Shown: positions 12,507-23,821 of the stretch, in pieces
How the letters are laid out: each line of letters begins with the position of its first letter
How positions within the stretch are numbered: position 1 is the first letter of the stretch
NCBI GenBank assembly: GCA_027919835.1
Contig: JANVFP010000029.1
Coordinates: 1-64,000, forward strand
DNA length: 64,000 nucleotides
Source of the DNA: Lentinula raphanica
Lineage: Eukaryota; Basidiomycota; Agaricomycetes; Agaricales; Omphalotaceae
Reading direction: 5' to 3'
Notes under the pieces: generated by a model
Database searches by the model: none
What the model was told of the DNA's origin: nothing
The model's input: only the letters and a program-made list of their open reading frames with translations
Translations under genes and position numbers: made by a program

Positions 12507-13124
12507 CGTCGCTTGTGCTTTCTTCTTTCTTCAGAGTGAATTGGAAGTCAGATTATTTTGAATTTTTGGAAGAGAGAGACGGGAAAATCGCAGGAAACAA
12601 GGAATGAGAAGACAAAGCAGCGGGGAAGCTGGATTCAGGAGTGAGTTGGGTTCGGGTAACGTTTTTATGTTCTCGGACTCTTATCTGCATTTCAACGTTC
12701 AGCCAAGAAAAACAAGAAGGAGAGGCGAAGCAAAGGAAAACGGGTCATCTGATAGAGAGGAGTCCGCGAAAGCGTGGACGGTGAGCATGCGGCGGTTATG
12801 AGTTGTGAGAGTAATAATGATAAAGATGTATGATGATATAAGACTGTGAGATAGAAGCTAGAGGACGACAAGTGCGCACTATTAATGCAATCTTTTTATC
12901 TTCATCATACTCGCATGGGGTACATGACTTATCTCTTGAGCAAAGGAGAAGTTTTCTTGTTTAGTAGAGGGAAGACTAATCGCGACCATACCCACCCCTC
13001 ATGCATGAGGTTGACCGGGAAGCCCAAAGCTGTACGATAGAAAACATGAGCATTAATTTCGACGATTCTGACTTTCGATAGGTCTTACACAGTGTCGGCG
13101 GCGGACGAAACAGTGACACCCTAC
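12507..13124. other. Promoter region of the amidase gene
   Basis: Non-coding. It lies upstream of the amidase (minus strand) and just beyond the 3' end of GTPase copy 3 (also minus). No clear TATA box or operator was recognised. Confidence 0.4.
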
Positions 13125-14893
13125 TTATTTCTTCTTCTTCGGCTTCTCAGCCTCCTCAAGCACCTTGCGCTTCTTCTCCAACCTCTCAATCCTCTGCGCC
13201 ATCCTCTCCATCGCCTCCACATCCGTCCCCTCCTTCTTCAACGTCTCCTGTCTCATCTTCAACAACGCGATCGCCGAAGCAATATACCCAATAAAGCTCC
13301 CAGACAACGACAGCTTCGCAAACCGTTCACAAAGATCCCCGAGCTCTTTCTCACAATCGACGATATCCTTCTCGAGCGCGTCGATCTCTTTCTGGGCTTG
13401 TTCCATCAGGATCGTGATCTTCCCAGACTCGGTCTTCGCAGCGTCGTATCGGGCCTTGATCTCTGGATCGATGATGGTGTCTGTTTTGATCTTTTTGGCC
13501 CAGCGGGCTTGGTAGTGTTGGTGGTCTTTAGCGGGGTGTCCGCAGTCTTTGCAGATGCGGTCGAGGAGGGCTACACCGGGTGTTTCGTCGAAGGAAGCAC
13601 AGAGTCGAGCGAGGGTCTCCCGGTCCATGGTGAACCCGACGGTGCAGTTGGTATGGCAGTTGGAGAAGCATTGGCCGGAGATACAGAGGGTGTTGTGGAC
13701 CGGAGCTGTGCTTTCGTGTTCGTAGAAGGGGGTGTTGATGATTCGTTCGTATTTCTCGCTCAGCATTTTGTGTCCCTGACGATGTACAATCAGTAGAAGA
13801 ACATTGTTTAACGGAAGCAGAGACTTACCTGATCCTGGAAATCGTCTTGCAATTTCTTCAGCTTCGTCCGTCTATCCTCCGTCTGACTCATCCGCGAGAT
13901 CACACCCGAGATCTGAATCTCGATGTCCATCGACATAAGGTAGAGCTCATAGATACTCTTCGTCGCTTGAACCTTGCACTTCTCCAACCACTGGAAGAAC
14001 TGCGAAAGCATCCTCAACACCTTCACATACCCCCGATGCGCACTCTCCGACATCTCATCCAACGCCTCTTCCGTCGCGGGTGGTTCCTGGACAAGCATCT
14101 TCCGGTACTTCATCCACTGCGCGAACGGATTATCTATCCCCCATATCCGAGAGTTCACCAGCTCTGTCGGGAGTGAGTTCTTGTCGAAATTGAACGAGGC
14201 AGGAGTGGACACCATCGTGAACACGAACGCGATGTTGTCCACGATGGAGTTCGGGAACATGTTGGAGATGGTCTTGAGCGTGTATTCGGTCGCGGCACCT
14301 AGACGGGCTTGGGTCCCGTTCGCGAGGATGATGACAGCGTCGACGACTTCGAAGTGTGTCTTGATCGCATTCGCGATGGCGTCCTTGTGCTCGTTGTCCT
14401 TGTCCGTCCCACGGGTATCGGCTAAACCAGGCGTATCGAGGATGTTGATCTTGTGGCCGTTAGCACAGGTGATGTTGTATAGGTGGGGCCGGTTGGTCTG
14501 ACTGGTGGAAGTAGACCCGCCTTGTTCGTTCTCGAGGTCGTTCTTCTCCTCAAACTCTTCTAACGGTATCCCGGCGCATACGTTCGCGAGCAGGTTGAGC
14601 ATGGCGGTCTTTCCGACACCGGTTTCACCGATGAGGATGAGGTTGATGACGCGTTTGGTCCAAGGTGGCTGGATGGTCATTTTCCTACATATGAAAGTTG
14701 TTATTCGTATTGGATTGTCTCGGGGAGCGGATGACAAACCTGACTGGCTTGGGATCGGTAGTGCCAGGTTCTGCGCTCACAACAGGCGCAGTGGACACAT
14801 CGGTAGGTCTATGAACGAACAAATACGTTAGCACTAAAATCAAGAAGCAGCGACCGATAATGGAACATACTTGGAGACGACAGGCTGAGACAT
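13125..14893 (-). CDS. AIG1-like P-loop GTPase with C-terminal Cys/His module, copy 3
   Basis: Exons 14893-14871, 14808-14740, 14684-13829 and 13775-13125 join in frame to 532 residues. The leader is MSQPVVSK, followed by an S/T/P-rich exon, then KMTIQPPWTK and the G domain. G-domain motifs are GETGVGKT, QTNRPHLY in the switch region, DTPGLADTRG and FVFTMVS at the degenerate G4. The last exon has CFSNCHTNCTV and CKDCGHPAKDHQHYQ, a likely zinc-binding cluster, then a coiled coil ending EKPKKKK. Codon use is GC-rich, unlike copies 1 and 2, though the protein and intron positions are conserved. The function is not known in fungi; GIMAP/AIG1 relatives act in immunity or on organelle surfaces. Confidence 0.88.
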
Positions 14894-16641
14894 GAAGGAA
14901 GAGAAGTGTTTGCAAAGAAGCAGTTGAAGTTGGACCCTTCGACAACCAGCTTTTAACTGTTCTGCTTTCGGTCCTTTGGGACTCTTGCGGAATGCCAAAA
15001 ACCGTTAGCACATTGGAACTGCTATGCAATTATTGACGGTCGTCGGTCTAAGCTCTTTGTTTTCTTGTTCTGGGGCGAGCGAGGGCGAGCGGTGCAATAG
15101 CGAGTCCTGACAGGTTTTGACAGCAATAAGTCTTGGAAGGTCCAGAACAATGTACATTGATGCAACTGCGTCCTGGAATGACCCTGCATGAAGGTCGACA
15201 GGGCCTCTACGTCTCTCTACGTGCGAAAGAAGGCGAAAGAGATGGAGTTTGTTGGAAGATGGTTGATTAATTTCAACCTGTGTATGACGACCAGGCGATG
15301 ACAAAATTCGGATAATAGCATGAGCTAACAAGACGAGAACGTTGAATGCTGGCCTATGCTGGCTGAATGGTGAACGCCGGGATTATCATGAGAAACGGTA
15401 CTTGAAAGAACCGAGTCTAAACAGCTGCTGCGAAATTCAGATATTGACGAGTCGACGACGGAATAGGCACAAATCAACAAAGAGTACGTACCTATGAGCT
15501 AGTCTGAATAGTTCAATCTCGTTCATGGACCTGTGCCTCACTTGGGATTCGGGACTTTGTTCGACTTTGTTCGCCGACATTTCTTTGAAAGACACTGCTA
15601 CGCGCGAGTCATCAGCGAGGAGGTTCTACGTTCAGTGAACTCAGCCTTCAGAGCTTCCGACATAGAACATTTGAGAACCTACCCCCGTTGGAAGCGTACA
15701 AAGCCTGTCGTTGTAGACCCAAGCATTAAGCGGTATAGATTCCCAAATTCCCAACCACCAGCCTAGGAGCCGGGAATTTTCACGAGTTCCTTGTTACCAG
15801 GAAAAGCGTCTCGAGCCCATAGAGTCTCATGACTGCCTTCGTCAGCCAAACAAGAACCCTCGTTCTCTCTATTTCAAGATTCTCCACTGTCTCCAGCTCA
15901 AAATCCTCCCGCACCTGTTTCGCTCATGGTTCGAATGGTTCGAATTGGCGTTGGAGACGTGTGAAAGAAGGCGAGGAGGAAGACCGGCGTGGTGGACATG
16001 GCGAAAGAGACGAATAGTTTGTGTCTTCACAGACATAGTCTAAGTCGCCGTGTTTAATTTTCATGGAAAGAGTGGTACCAACGAGACCAACATACCAATC
16101 AGATTTGAGATGGCGCCAGTTCCCAAACATATTCCAGCTTGTCGTTGTATCTGGCTGCTTCGTTGAGCATGCCTTCGAGTCATTTGGATAGGGTACAGAC
16201 TCCAATGAGCATCACAGAGCGCGAGTGTGAGCAAACACTGCGTTCGGTAGTCGGGATATGGAATTGGCTTTGGTTGAAGTGAGAAAAGATGTGCTTTCAA
16301 TGTTGTACTGGAGATCTTTTGAGTAGATAGATGAAAGTTGAGGAAGTTGAGGAAAGTACATCGGGTGGTTCTGGGTTGAACTTGATGAACGATTCCGAAA
16401 GCAGTTGCGGCCCGCGGGAAAAACTACATGACGACATCTCAGTGCTCAGCAGCGCTCAGCTTCCAACTTTTGTCCATCATCGAGAGACGCTCATCCGAAT
16501 GAGTTCCAACGGTTAGAACAGCTTACAACTTGCTCTGAACTCCTCACATCTGACATGGGGTAACTTGAAGCGTCCGGCATCGAACGTTGAACGGCTTTAC
16601 CAAAATTCAGTCGCCCACCCAGAGTCAACTTTGAGGGTTTA

Positions 16642-16670
16642 TTCGATTCGTAGCACTCCGTTTGATCGGA
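16642..16670 (+). repeat. Left arm of a dispersed 29-bp inverted repeat
   Basis: The arm starts TTCGATTCGTAGCACTCCG and continues TTTGATCGGA. Its reverse complement occurs at 19570-19598 with one mismatch (28/29). No target-site duplication flanks the pair. Two adjacent small hairpins follow at 16689-16703 and 16707-16720. Confidence 0.7.
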
Positions 16671-16688
16671 ATTACGTAATTTCTCTAA

Positions 16689-16720
16689 AGCCGCTTCGCG
16701 GCTGATAGCCGGTTCCGGCT
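16689..16720. other. Two adjacent GC-rich hairpins
   Basis: AGCCGC-TTC-GCGGCT (16689-16703) is followed three bases later by AGCCGG-TT-CCGGCT (16707-16720). Each has a perfect 6-bp stem. They lie immediately inside the left 29-bp inverted-repeat arm. Function unknown. Confidence 0.6.
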
Positions 16721-16931
16721 TATGGCATTACCTAAGCAACTCCTCCGGTTGTGACTGGTAACGCTATTCTGCATCGTGCGACTTCCTCGAGTTTGCTCTG
16801 GTTCGCTCACCAGCTATCGACTATCACTTTTCCCTTCCGGGACATTATTGGAATATCTAGGAATGGCAACATCGAATTATTAGGATTCAGTGCTGATTAC
16901 AGAGAGATGCACATTGCAGACTGCAATGATA

Positions 16932-16956
16932 CAGTTGGGCCCCCCGGGCCCAACTG
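16932..16956. other. Perfect 25-bp hairpin
   Basis: CAGTTGGGCCC-CCC-GGGCCCAACTG is an 11-bp perfect stem with a 3-nt loop in non-coding sequence. It has no T-run behind it and no gene ends here, so a terminator role has no support. Confidence 0.7.
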
Positions 16957-17944
16957 ATGTTGTGTGTAACCCGTTTGCAAAGATAGAGAAATCACAATAG
17001 GCACACTGGTACTATCTCTAGGTGTGTATATTTGCATAAGTGTATCTCATCATCACTTATAAACCTGATCTAGCCACTGCAGTTCCCAAACTTTCCAGAT
17101 CCAACGGTCAAGTCCATCTCATAAACACAAACACATAACCGACATTCACAACATGTCCCATAATTTTCCCCGGAGTTCTTTCCTTCCTTCTTCGCTCCTC
17201 CCCTCGATTCCGCTCAACTTCTACCCGCTCATCCCCATAGCCAGGCTGCTGTTCGCTCGGGCACGGGCGTAGGCCACGGCGCAAACGTTTACCGTTCCAA
17301 ACTATCATGAAGCATAATGCCCCCAGCCCTCTACCAACTTTCTCTACTTTCTCTGTATTTCTCTGAGCCTCAACGAGTTCCAGAATGATGAAACTATCAA
17401 CAACCTACATGAAAGCCGAACCGGCGATGAACCAGTCATTGATATTCATCGCCGGCCCCTCATTCCTCATTTTATTCTCGCTACCACCACCTCACCGTTC
17501 CCTTTTCAGTTGATTCCTTTGTTTCTTCATCGCCTCAAGACCACTGCAACGACTAGAGGGACGTGGGACGTGGGAAGTAAAATATGGATTTTGGGCACAA
17601 ATCTTACAGGAGTGGAGGCCTCGGCAACTTGAAGGCCTGCCACTCATGATATTTACTTAGTGTGTAATCTGTTCGTCTGAACGGATTATCCTCACTGACT
17701 CATCTTCTCAGAAGGAGACGCGTCATCGGCGGCTCACCACCCTTGTCCTTTGGTGCGGGGTCTTCTCGGCTCTCGGCGACAACGCCTTTCCTCTTCGCCT
17801 CCCACCGGCACTATCACCTATAGGAATGTCGAGTCAATGCGTCGACTCGACAAATACTCAGAATCGTGCACTAACGACGACCACAAGCCCTATTCCTGAC
17901 CTCTCCTCAACCAATACCTGGTTCTATATGAGCCGCCCGGAAGT

Positions 17945-18619
17945 GTGGACATGGCTTTTCCCCCGGCATATCAAATAGGTACTATGAACAATCGTTCATA
18001 TCATCATTGTTACGTTCGTCATTCCGTATGCAAACGCCTTGCTGTCCTCCAACCCTGGTATGCCAACTCTGGGCCATCTCACCCTCCTCCTCCTGGCATC
18101 TTCAACTCGAAGGCCCAGCACTCATCCTCAGAAATAATGCCTGCGACGTTTCATCATCATGGATGTCTTGCCTAATCTCCTTTGTTTACTTCTCACCAGG
18201 CCCTTTCTCTTCAGCTCTGGCCATGGATGATTCATGAAGGCTCGCCCTTTGTCCCTCCAGATCTCTTGTCTTCCTCTCGTTCATTTGCTTGTTTGCCATT
18301 ACCTACTTCTAACGGCCGGGTCGACTTGTATCCACATCGACCTGTGCCTATTTCTTGTATTCGTTTGGCTTCGCTGAACGGTTCCAGTGACGACGCGTAT
18401 GCGCCCGGCACTCGAATGCGTCATCGTAATCACTTTACGGTGACATGTTCCCTCGCCGACATTCCTTACCTATGTACTGATTTCCCGTTGCACTTCGAAG
18501 ATTTGCCTTCCTCTCAGAATCACTTTTGCGGGAATGGTAGGGGTGACGAAGACTCAGGAGCCGTGCAGTACACCGTCTTCGACAGGCTATGGATCAACGA
18601 AGTCTCTCATCCTGTCTAG
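17945..18619 (+). CDS. Possible orphan gene, two open segments in one frame
   Basis: Two segments (17945-18175 and 18182-18619) lie in the same frame and are separated by one stop codon. The stop sits in CCTAATCTCC, followed by a pyrimidine stretch and CACCAG, which looks like an intron branch site and acceptor. A spliced gene is therefore possible, although I could not fix the donor. The second segment (145 codons) has no domain I recognise. It may be spurious. Confidence 0.2.
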
Positions 18620-19569
18620 GCCTTCAATGTTTCTCTTCTCGATCTTCGTCGATTTTGTGTATGTCTAGTGTTCAATTATTTCTACTTACTAATTGGTTGT
18701 GCCTGCACGATACATTCCGAGCAGTTTTAGTAATTACTATATGAACAACTTGAAGCAAAGTTACACTCTCAGACTTGCACCTTCGGTGTGAGGATAACTG
18801 ATGAACTTACCGATGTCCAGCCGATGTCTTGCTTTTTGCATGAGCATGGCAGAACTCAGTCACCTTGAATGGCTGTCAGATGTCTGGACATGTATCACCG
18901 CTTTCTGGCCATAGGAAAGCTAGGAATTTAGTTATTGAATTTGTGCTGGTGGCAATGGTATCCGGTGTGGTGTCAATAAGTATGTAGACTCATTTCCGAT
19001 GAGTTTATTTGCCACCATCAACTTGACGTCTGGTAAGCTGTTATCGATGGTGGATCCCTTTGCATGTATGTAACATTTGGAAGCTTCTGCTGTTCAAAAT
19101 GGGCGGGTGTTGCCCAGTGTTGCCCAACGTGATGTAATTGGGTCATGGCTTTACTAAAGCTGGCACTTGAGTCGCACCAGTGCATGATTATTAAAGGACC
19201 GACATTGCACGACACGCTACACAATCTCTTCCTCTTCCTCTTCAACCTACCCAACTTTTGCCTTCCTCAGGTTTTTAGCCGAAAAGTTGCCGATACAACT
19301 GAGTTCTACACTTTTGTTGTGTACAACATTTCTTCAAGGCTCGAGCTCTCTAGAGTCTACCAATGACATATCTATTGGGCAACATTGGGTATATATGCTT
19401 TCGGTAAGCCCGTGCATGGTGGTGAACGTTTATGCTCAGCATTGATAGTTTTGAAGTGACTTGTCACTCTGTCACTCTTTTCTATGTATTTTCGTAGCGG
19501 ACGGCGTAAAGTACTTGTAGAGTAATTAGTCTGGCCGGTGGCGGTCCACGGATCATGATCCGGCTTGAG

Positions 19570-19598
19570 TCCGATCAATCGGAGTGCTACGAATCGAA
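19570..19598 (-). repeat. Right arm of the dispersed 29-bp inverted repeat
   Basis: Reverse complement of 16642-16670 with one mismatch. A 12-bp palindrome GGATCATGATCC lies just upstream at 19550-19561. The arm ends about 10 bp before the F-box promoter block. Confidence 0.7.
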
Positions 19599-19672
19599 CC
19601 CCCTCTCGTCAACTTTCGCATCTCTTGTTCCCGTGGACCGTGATGGCTAGCCCCAAAACTGGTACGAATTTA

Positions 19673-19839
19673 GGATAAATCTATTTGGCGACCCCCCCGA
19701 CGGCATCGACCCCTCCAAAACTGGGGTCGCTTATTAGGAGACCCCGTGTGAACTTCGGGGCGGGCGCTTATTCCGGCGGTGTCGCAGTGTGGCGGTGACT
19801 ACTACAACTGATGGCCGTGGGATGGCCGAACGCTCGTTC
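19673..19839 (+). repeat. Left terminal inverted repeat, 167 bp
   Basis: Pairs with 20510-20676. GC-rich, with CGACCCC-type motifs and ending CCGAACGCTCGTTC. The inner boundary is where the two arms stop matching. Confidence 0.88.
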
Positions 19840-20419
19840 GTCGTTCGTTCCGTCATCGTTCATCGTTCGTTGGTTGTTCTGTTCACCTGTGAGACACAGT
19901 AAGCACTTTTAATTAAGTCTCCAGGTAGTAGCAGTCTCAGTGTGCAGTGATATGAAGGTCCAAGGAACTGAGATCTAGAGTGTATTAAAAATATCTCTAC
20001 TTAGCTGATAGTGAAGTTGTACCACAAGACATCTGTAAGTAAAAAAATAAAGGACACTATGGCCTGTGAGCTGGATTATTCATTGGAGAACAAGAACTTT
20101 GATCATAAAAAATGGAAACCAGCTCCCAGCTGATTCAGAGGTCTTCAACTTATCATCATCATGTACCGACCTTCTTCCAACATATTCATTGTTCATCATT
20201 CAGAGAGCCATGATTGACAGGACATAAAAGTTGAGGAAGTAGGTGAAGCCTGAGTTAGATGGACTATCACTGAGTGAGCTCCATGGCCATTGCCATGAAC
20301 AATGATTAATGAGCAGCTTTAAATGTTGAACAAATGAATGGTGCACCAAGTGTGAACAGTGACTGACAGATAACAAAAGAAAGATGAGCGCACGACCAAT
20401 GACGGACCAACTACCATTG

Positions 20420-20484
20420 ACAAACTAACGACCAGCGACAAACTAACGACCAGCGACAAACTAACGACCAGCGACAAACTAACG
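20420..20484 (+). repeat. 18-bp tandem subrepeat inside the TIR element
   Basis: ACAAACTAACGACCAGCG is repeated three times in direct contact from 20420, followed by a partial fourth unit. There are no spacers, so it is a minisatellite rather than a CRISPR-like array. It lies just inside the right TIR. Confidence 0.85.
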
Positions 20485-20509
20485 GAACTAACGACGAACG
20501 AACGACTCC

Positions 20510-20676
20510 GAACGAGCGTTCGGCCATCCCACGGCCATCAGTTGTAGTAGTCACCGCCACACTGCGACACCGCCGGAATAAGCGCCCGCCCCGAAGTTCA
20601 CACGGGGTCTCCTAATAAGCGACCCCAGTTTTGGAGGGGTCGATGCCGTCGGGGGGGTCGCCAAATAGATTTATCC
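20510..20676 (-). repeat. Right terminal inverted repeat, 167 bp
   Basis: Reverse complement of 19673-19839 with no mismatch that I noticed, which points to recent insertion or conversion between the ends. Confidence 0.88.
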
Positions 20677-20820
20677 ACGAATTTACGCTGAGCTTGACGC
20701 CATATATCAACAATCACATCTGACCTAGGTACATAAAGACAGGTCTCTGGCACCTACCCCCACCACACTGATATTCGCCCATACCACACCGATCGATTAT
20801 CCCGCAAACGTTTACAAAGA

Positions 20821-23042
20821 ATGAGCTCTTGCAATGTTTCCACTGGTTCAAAACGCCGTAGTTGCTCGCATAACGATGTCATCGCAACCAATGGAAGCCG
20901 TAAAAGACCACGACTGACGACTCGCAGGAAAACAGTCTTCAAAGTTGCTATGTTACAGGAGATTCCACTTGAATTAGTTTTCGAGGTAACTCTTCCTCTT
21001 CATCCTCGCGTCTCTCGGTACCTTGATTGATAAAACACCCAGATTCTTTCATATATTGAATCGTATGACCTCCTCAAGTTAGCTTGGGTCAACAAGAGTT
21101 TTGGATCTCTGCTCATGAGTCGCTCATCGACATTTCTCTGGCGCAGAGCCAGGATGAACGCGGACAATATGCCTAATCCATCGTTTGACATGTCCGAGCC
21201 AGCCCATGCTCGTCTGATCTTCGTAAAACACTGCAGTGTACGCACGCTGAATACCTGCGATGACCTCTACTGATCCTTGATTCTCTCAGTATTGCAAAAC
21301 CCGTTGCGAGAGAGTTATATGGGAGTGCCGGATTCGCTGTTGCAAGAAGTGCATGGAGACCAGGCGTGTTCCTCTTCTTCAGTCAATCAATCATAAGGTG
21401 AACACCTGACTCTAGGTTCATTCGTATCGATCAAGCCTTTCAAAAGTGCCACAGACTGCTGAATCTACATCAAATGATAACCATGATACCCAAACGTAAG
21501 GCCCAGGGCTGAATTGCGCGCTCTTAGGCACTTATTTTGCTTCTAGAGACGAAGGGTCTTCTATTCGTCGACGTTTTGGACCAGTATATCGCCGAGCTTT
21601 CTCAATTTGAGGGTGATGCTGAGGCGACTGAGCAGTGGATAAGCTGTAAAATCGAGCAATACAACAACATCAAAATGGTGAGCAGCAATGTTCATATCTC
21701 CCAGCTATCTCTGATCGTGTCGATTGTTACCAGTATGTAGGTGCCTGTAGCGAATGGGAAGCACACAGAAAACATCGTCAACAGATCGAGCGTGAGACTG
21801 CACGACAAGGTCGTATTGAATGGCAAGTCAACTAGTGGTTCTTTGAAAAATAGTCGACTGAGATAATCTTTGTTTTCAGGCTCGAGGAAAAAGCTCTTGC
21901 GGAGGGCTGGCAGATTGAAGTGGAAAGGTTTCGCATAATGAAGGGCTGTTTCGTGAGCACTCTTGCGTGTAACAATGTCAAAATCAACAAGAAAACCAAA
22001 AAAGATCTGGTGCAAGACGGTACGCTGATTGTGCTCACAGTTCGTACACGGTTCTAATCATCTACATAGATTGGCTAAGACTCCGGCCTCTCGTACTCGA
22101 GCCTCTCCAAAGACAAAGGAGATTTCTTCTCGGCCAAGCTATGCATCAGCGTCTGACCATCCTCTATGAAACATACTATCGATTCCAATCCTTGCATGTT
22201 CGCAATGCAATTTGGCCTAGCCTAGGAGATCTCATCGTTAGAGACGGTCCCGTCAAGGAGCTTCTCCAAACCACACCTCTTGATCGCGACCCCAGTGTCA
22301 CAATACGGGATACAGAATTTCGCTTGAACGTGACCAAAACATTTGTCGCTCCTCGGTTTGCCCAGTTTTCTCACACGTGGCGGCTCGACAAGGAAAAGGA
22401 ATTATACCAGATGCTACGTGAAGCTGTTCCTATCACGTCTAATGGCGATGACTTCTGCCTTGCAACAACGATCTTTCGATGTAATGCTCCTGGCTGTGGA
22501 TTTGCGCTCTATTATCCGGACGTCTTCCAACACCGTTGTACCACCTCGTATGACTTTGATTCCCGGTGGGATATCGCTCCTGGTATTCCTCCCCCAAATC
22601 CATACTTCTATGAGTCATACGTGGTATCATACTCCCCCGAATCAAATGACCGACCTGACCTGACTGCTGCGGATGGATTCCTTGCCGTGAACGAGAGTGG
22701 CGTCTTCGATTGCTTCAAAATCCTCAACTCGAAAGACTGGAATCATGGAGGGGAGAGACTTAGTATATGTCACCGCGGTTCAGAACTCGTTCCCCGACTT
22801 TTCACCAATGATACATGTCTCGACCCATTGATGACAACTGGTCATCCAAGTTACTTAGGCGTCCATTCCGATTCATGCCTTTGTGGCTTGTTAAGGTGTA
22901 TACTTTGCGAAAATCTTTTGCATCCCAATGCAGTTGTAGGACATCTTCTTAACGTGTAAGTGACTATTCGTCCCTAATTACTGTCCTTTTCTCCTTTAGT
23001 AACTTTCTTTCGTTTATCGGCGCTCTCAGGCATCACACATAA
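20821..23042 (+). CDS. F-box protein with zinc-finger-like segments, tandem copy A
   Basis: Multi-exon gene, about eight introns. Exon 1 (from 20821) is basic (KRRSCSH, RKRPR) and ends in the F-box start MLQEIPLELVFE. The next exon completes the F-box: ILSYIESYDLLKLAWVNKSF. A Cys-rich exon follows (YCKTRCERVIWECRIRCCKK), then helical exons (GLLFVDVLDQYIAELSQFEG). The large last part holds RCNAPGCGFALYYPD and a C2H2-like finger C-x2-C-x11-H near the end. F-box proteins link substrates to SCF ubiquitin ligases. One intron uses a GC donor (TG|GCAAGT). Compared with B and C, this copy lacks the segment after DPLMTT that holds the VQQxKSCxF Cys pair, and it stops early after VHHT, so it may be decaying. 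Confidence 0.75.
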
Positions 23043-23631
23043 CATTGCAACATAATCGATTCGGAACAGTGGTACATGGATTTTACCAGTCATTTTTCGA
23101 TGTACGTAGCGATCGATTCATTGAATTGGAATCAAATTACCATATCGATGCTGAGCGCTGAGTGTTATCAAATCAGTCCGAGAACTCATTTTTCTCGCAA
23201 AGAGTCTGCCTACGGGAGACTACCTAATCCGCCTGTCTCTGCTCGCCAATGGTTTAGATATATCGGTTGGTCGGTAACCAAAAGATTGGATTGGCCTGAA
23301 TTAATGGAACGACAGTTTGCTTTCAGAAAGTTCATCAGTATGTATGGAGATTCTTCGAGTTGCTGTTGACAGTTCGGAAAAGTTAGACGAGGTTTTTTGA
23401 TGAAAAGTCCAAAGAACGCCCGCTGGCCAGGATTTTATTACGAAATAGGTTCTGACTCAATTGCTTTTTTCTGCGTCTGCATCTTATCCCGGAATATCCC
23501 AGTGACTCGTTCAAACGTCGTTCCAAAATGCTCCAGCTGGTTCCAGCAGCCCTCGAATCTGGAACAAGGCAATTTAAAGGATCTGGGCTTAAAGGGCTTT
23601 ACCAGATTTTGTAATTATCCTCCTTGAGCCT
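23043..23631. other. Spacer between F-box copies A and B
   Basis: It begins with the remnant of the copy A C-terminal exon, now out of frame (EQWYMDF-like coding just beyond the stop). After that I see no supported gene. Confidence 0.4.
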
Positions 23632-23821
23632 GCTTTCGCAGTTCTGCGTTCCCGTGAGCCGTTGATGGGGCCCTCCCCCGAACTGGTACAAATTCATCCT
23701 GAGTTCGGCGCCTTTTATGAAGCTTCCTGTGGGTATATAAAGACAGCTCAAGACCTGTCCCCCCACTCATACTGATCCTTTATATTGCACTGCTCGATCG
23801 TCCAGCAAACGTCGACCAGAC
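23632..23821 (+). promoter_or_regulatory. F-box copy B promoter block
   Basis: Homologous to the copy A and C upstream regions: TTTCGCAGTTCTGCG, CCCGTGAGCCGTTGATGG, ACTGGTACAAATT, GGCGCC, and a TATA box GTATATAAAGACAG near 23733, about 85 bp before the ATG. Confidence 0.65.

Larger units (their letters stand above)
14894..19672. other. 4.8 kb gene-poor interval with inverted repeats
   Basis: No gene is firmly supported. It contains one weak candidate (17945-18619, listed separately), a 25-bp perfect hairpin, two small tandem hairpins and a 28/29-bp inverted repeat pair. The last ~65 bp belong to the F-box promoter block. Confidence 0.45.
19673..20676. mobile_element. Non-autonomous Mutator-like TIR element, 1004 bp
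   Basis: Bounded by terminal inverted repeats of 167 bp that look perfect (19673-19839 and 20510-20676, starting GGATAAATCTATTTGGCGAC). It is flanked by a 9-bp target duplication ACGAATTTA (19664-19672 and 20677-20685). Long TIRs plus a 9-bp duplication are the hallmark of Mutator-like elements. The interior has no transposase frame, so it must be mobilised in trans. The F-box copy C promoter shows the unoccupied arrangement of the site. Confidence 0.9.
19605..20820 (+). promoter_or_regulatory. F-box copy A promoter block, split by a transposon
   Basis: Sequence common to the upstream regions of F-box copies A, B and C: a CTTTCGCA-like start, then TTCCCGTG..CCGTGATGG, CTGGTACGAATT, GACGCCATATATCA and a TATA-like ACATAAAGACAG at 20731. 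In copy A the block is interrupted between 19672 and 20677 by the inverted-repeat element. The core region next to the ATG at 20821 is left intact. Confidence 0.65.

Noticed and set aside
19580..19620. TTCGATT motif resembling a tRNA T-loop
   Set aside because: The flanking bases do not pair into a T-stem, and no anticodon arm or acceptor stem is found.
20420..20484. Short direct repeats resembling a CRISPR array
   Set aside because: The 18-bp units touch each other with no spacers and lie inside a transposon in a eukaryote.
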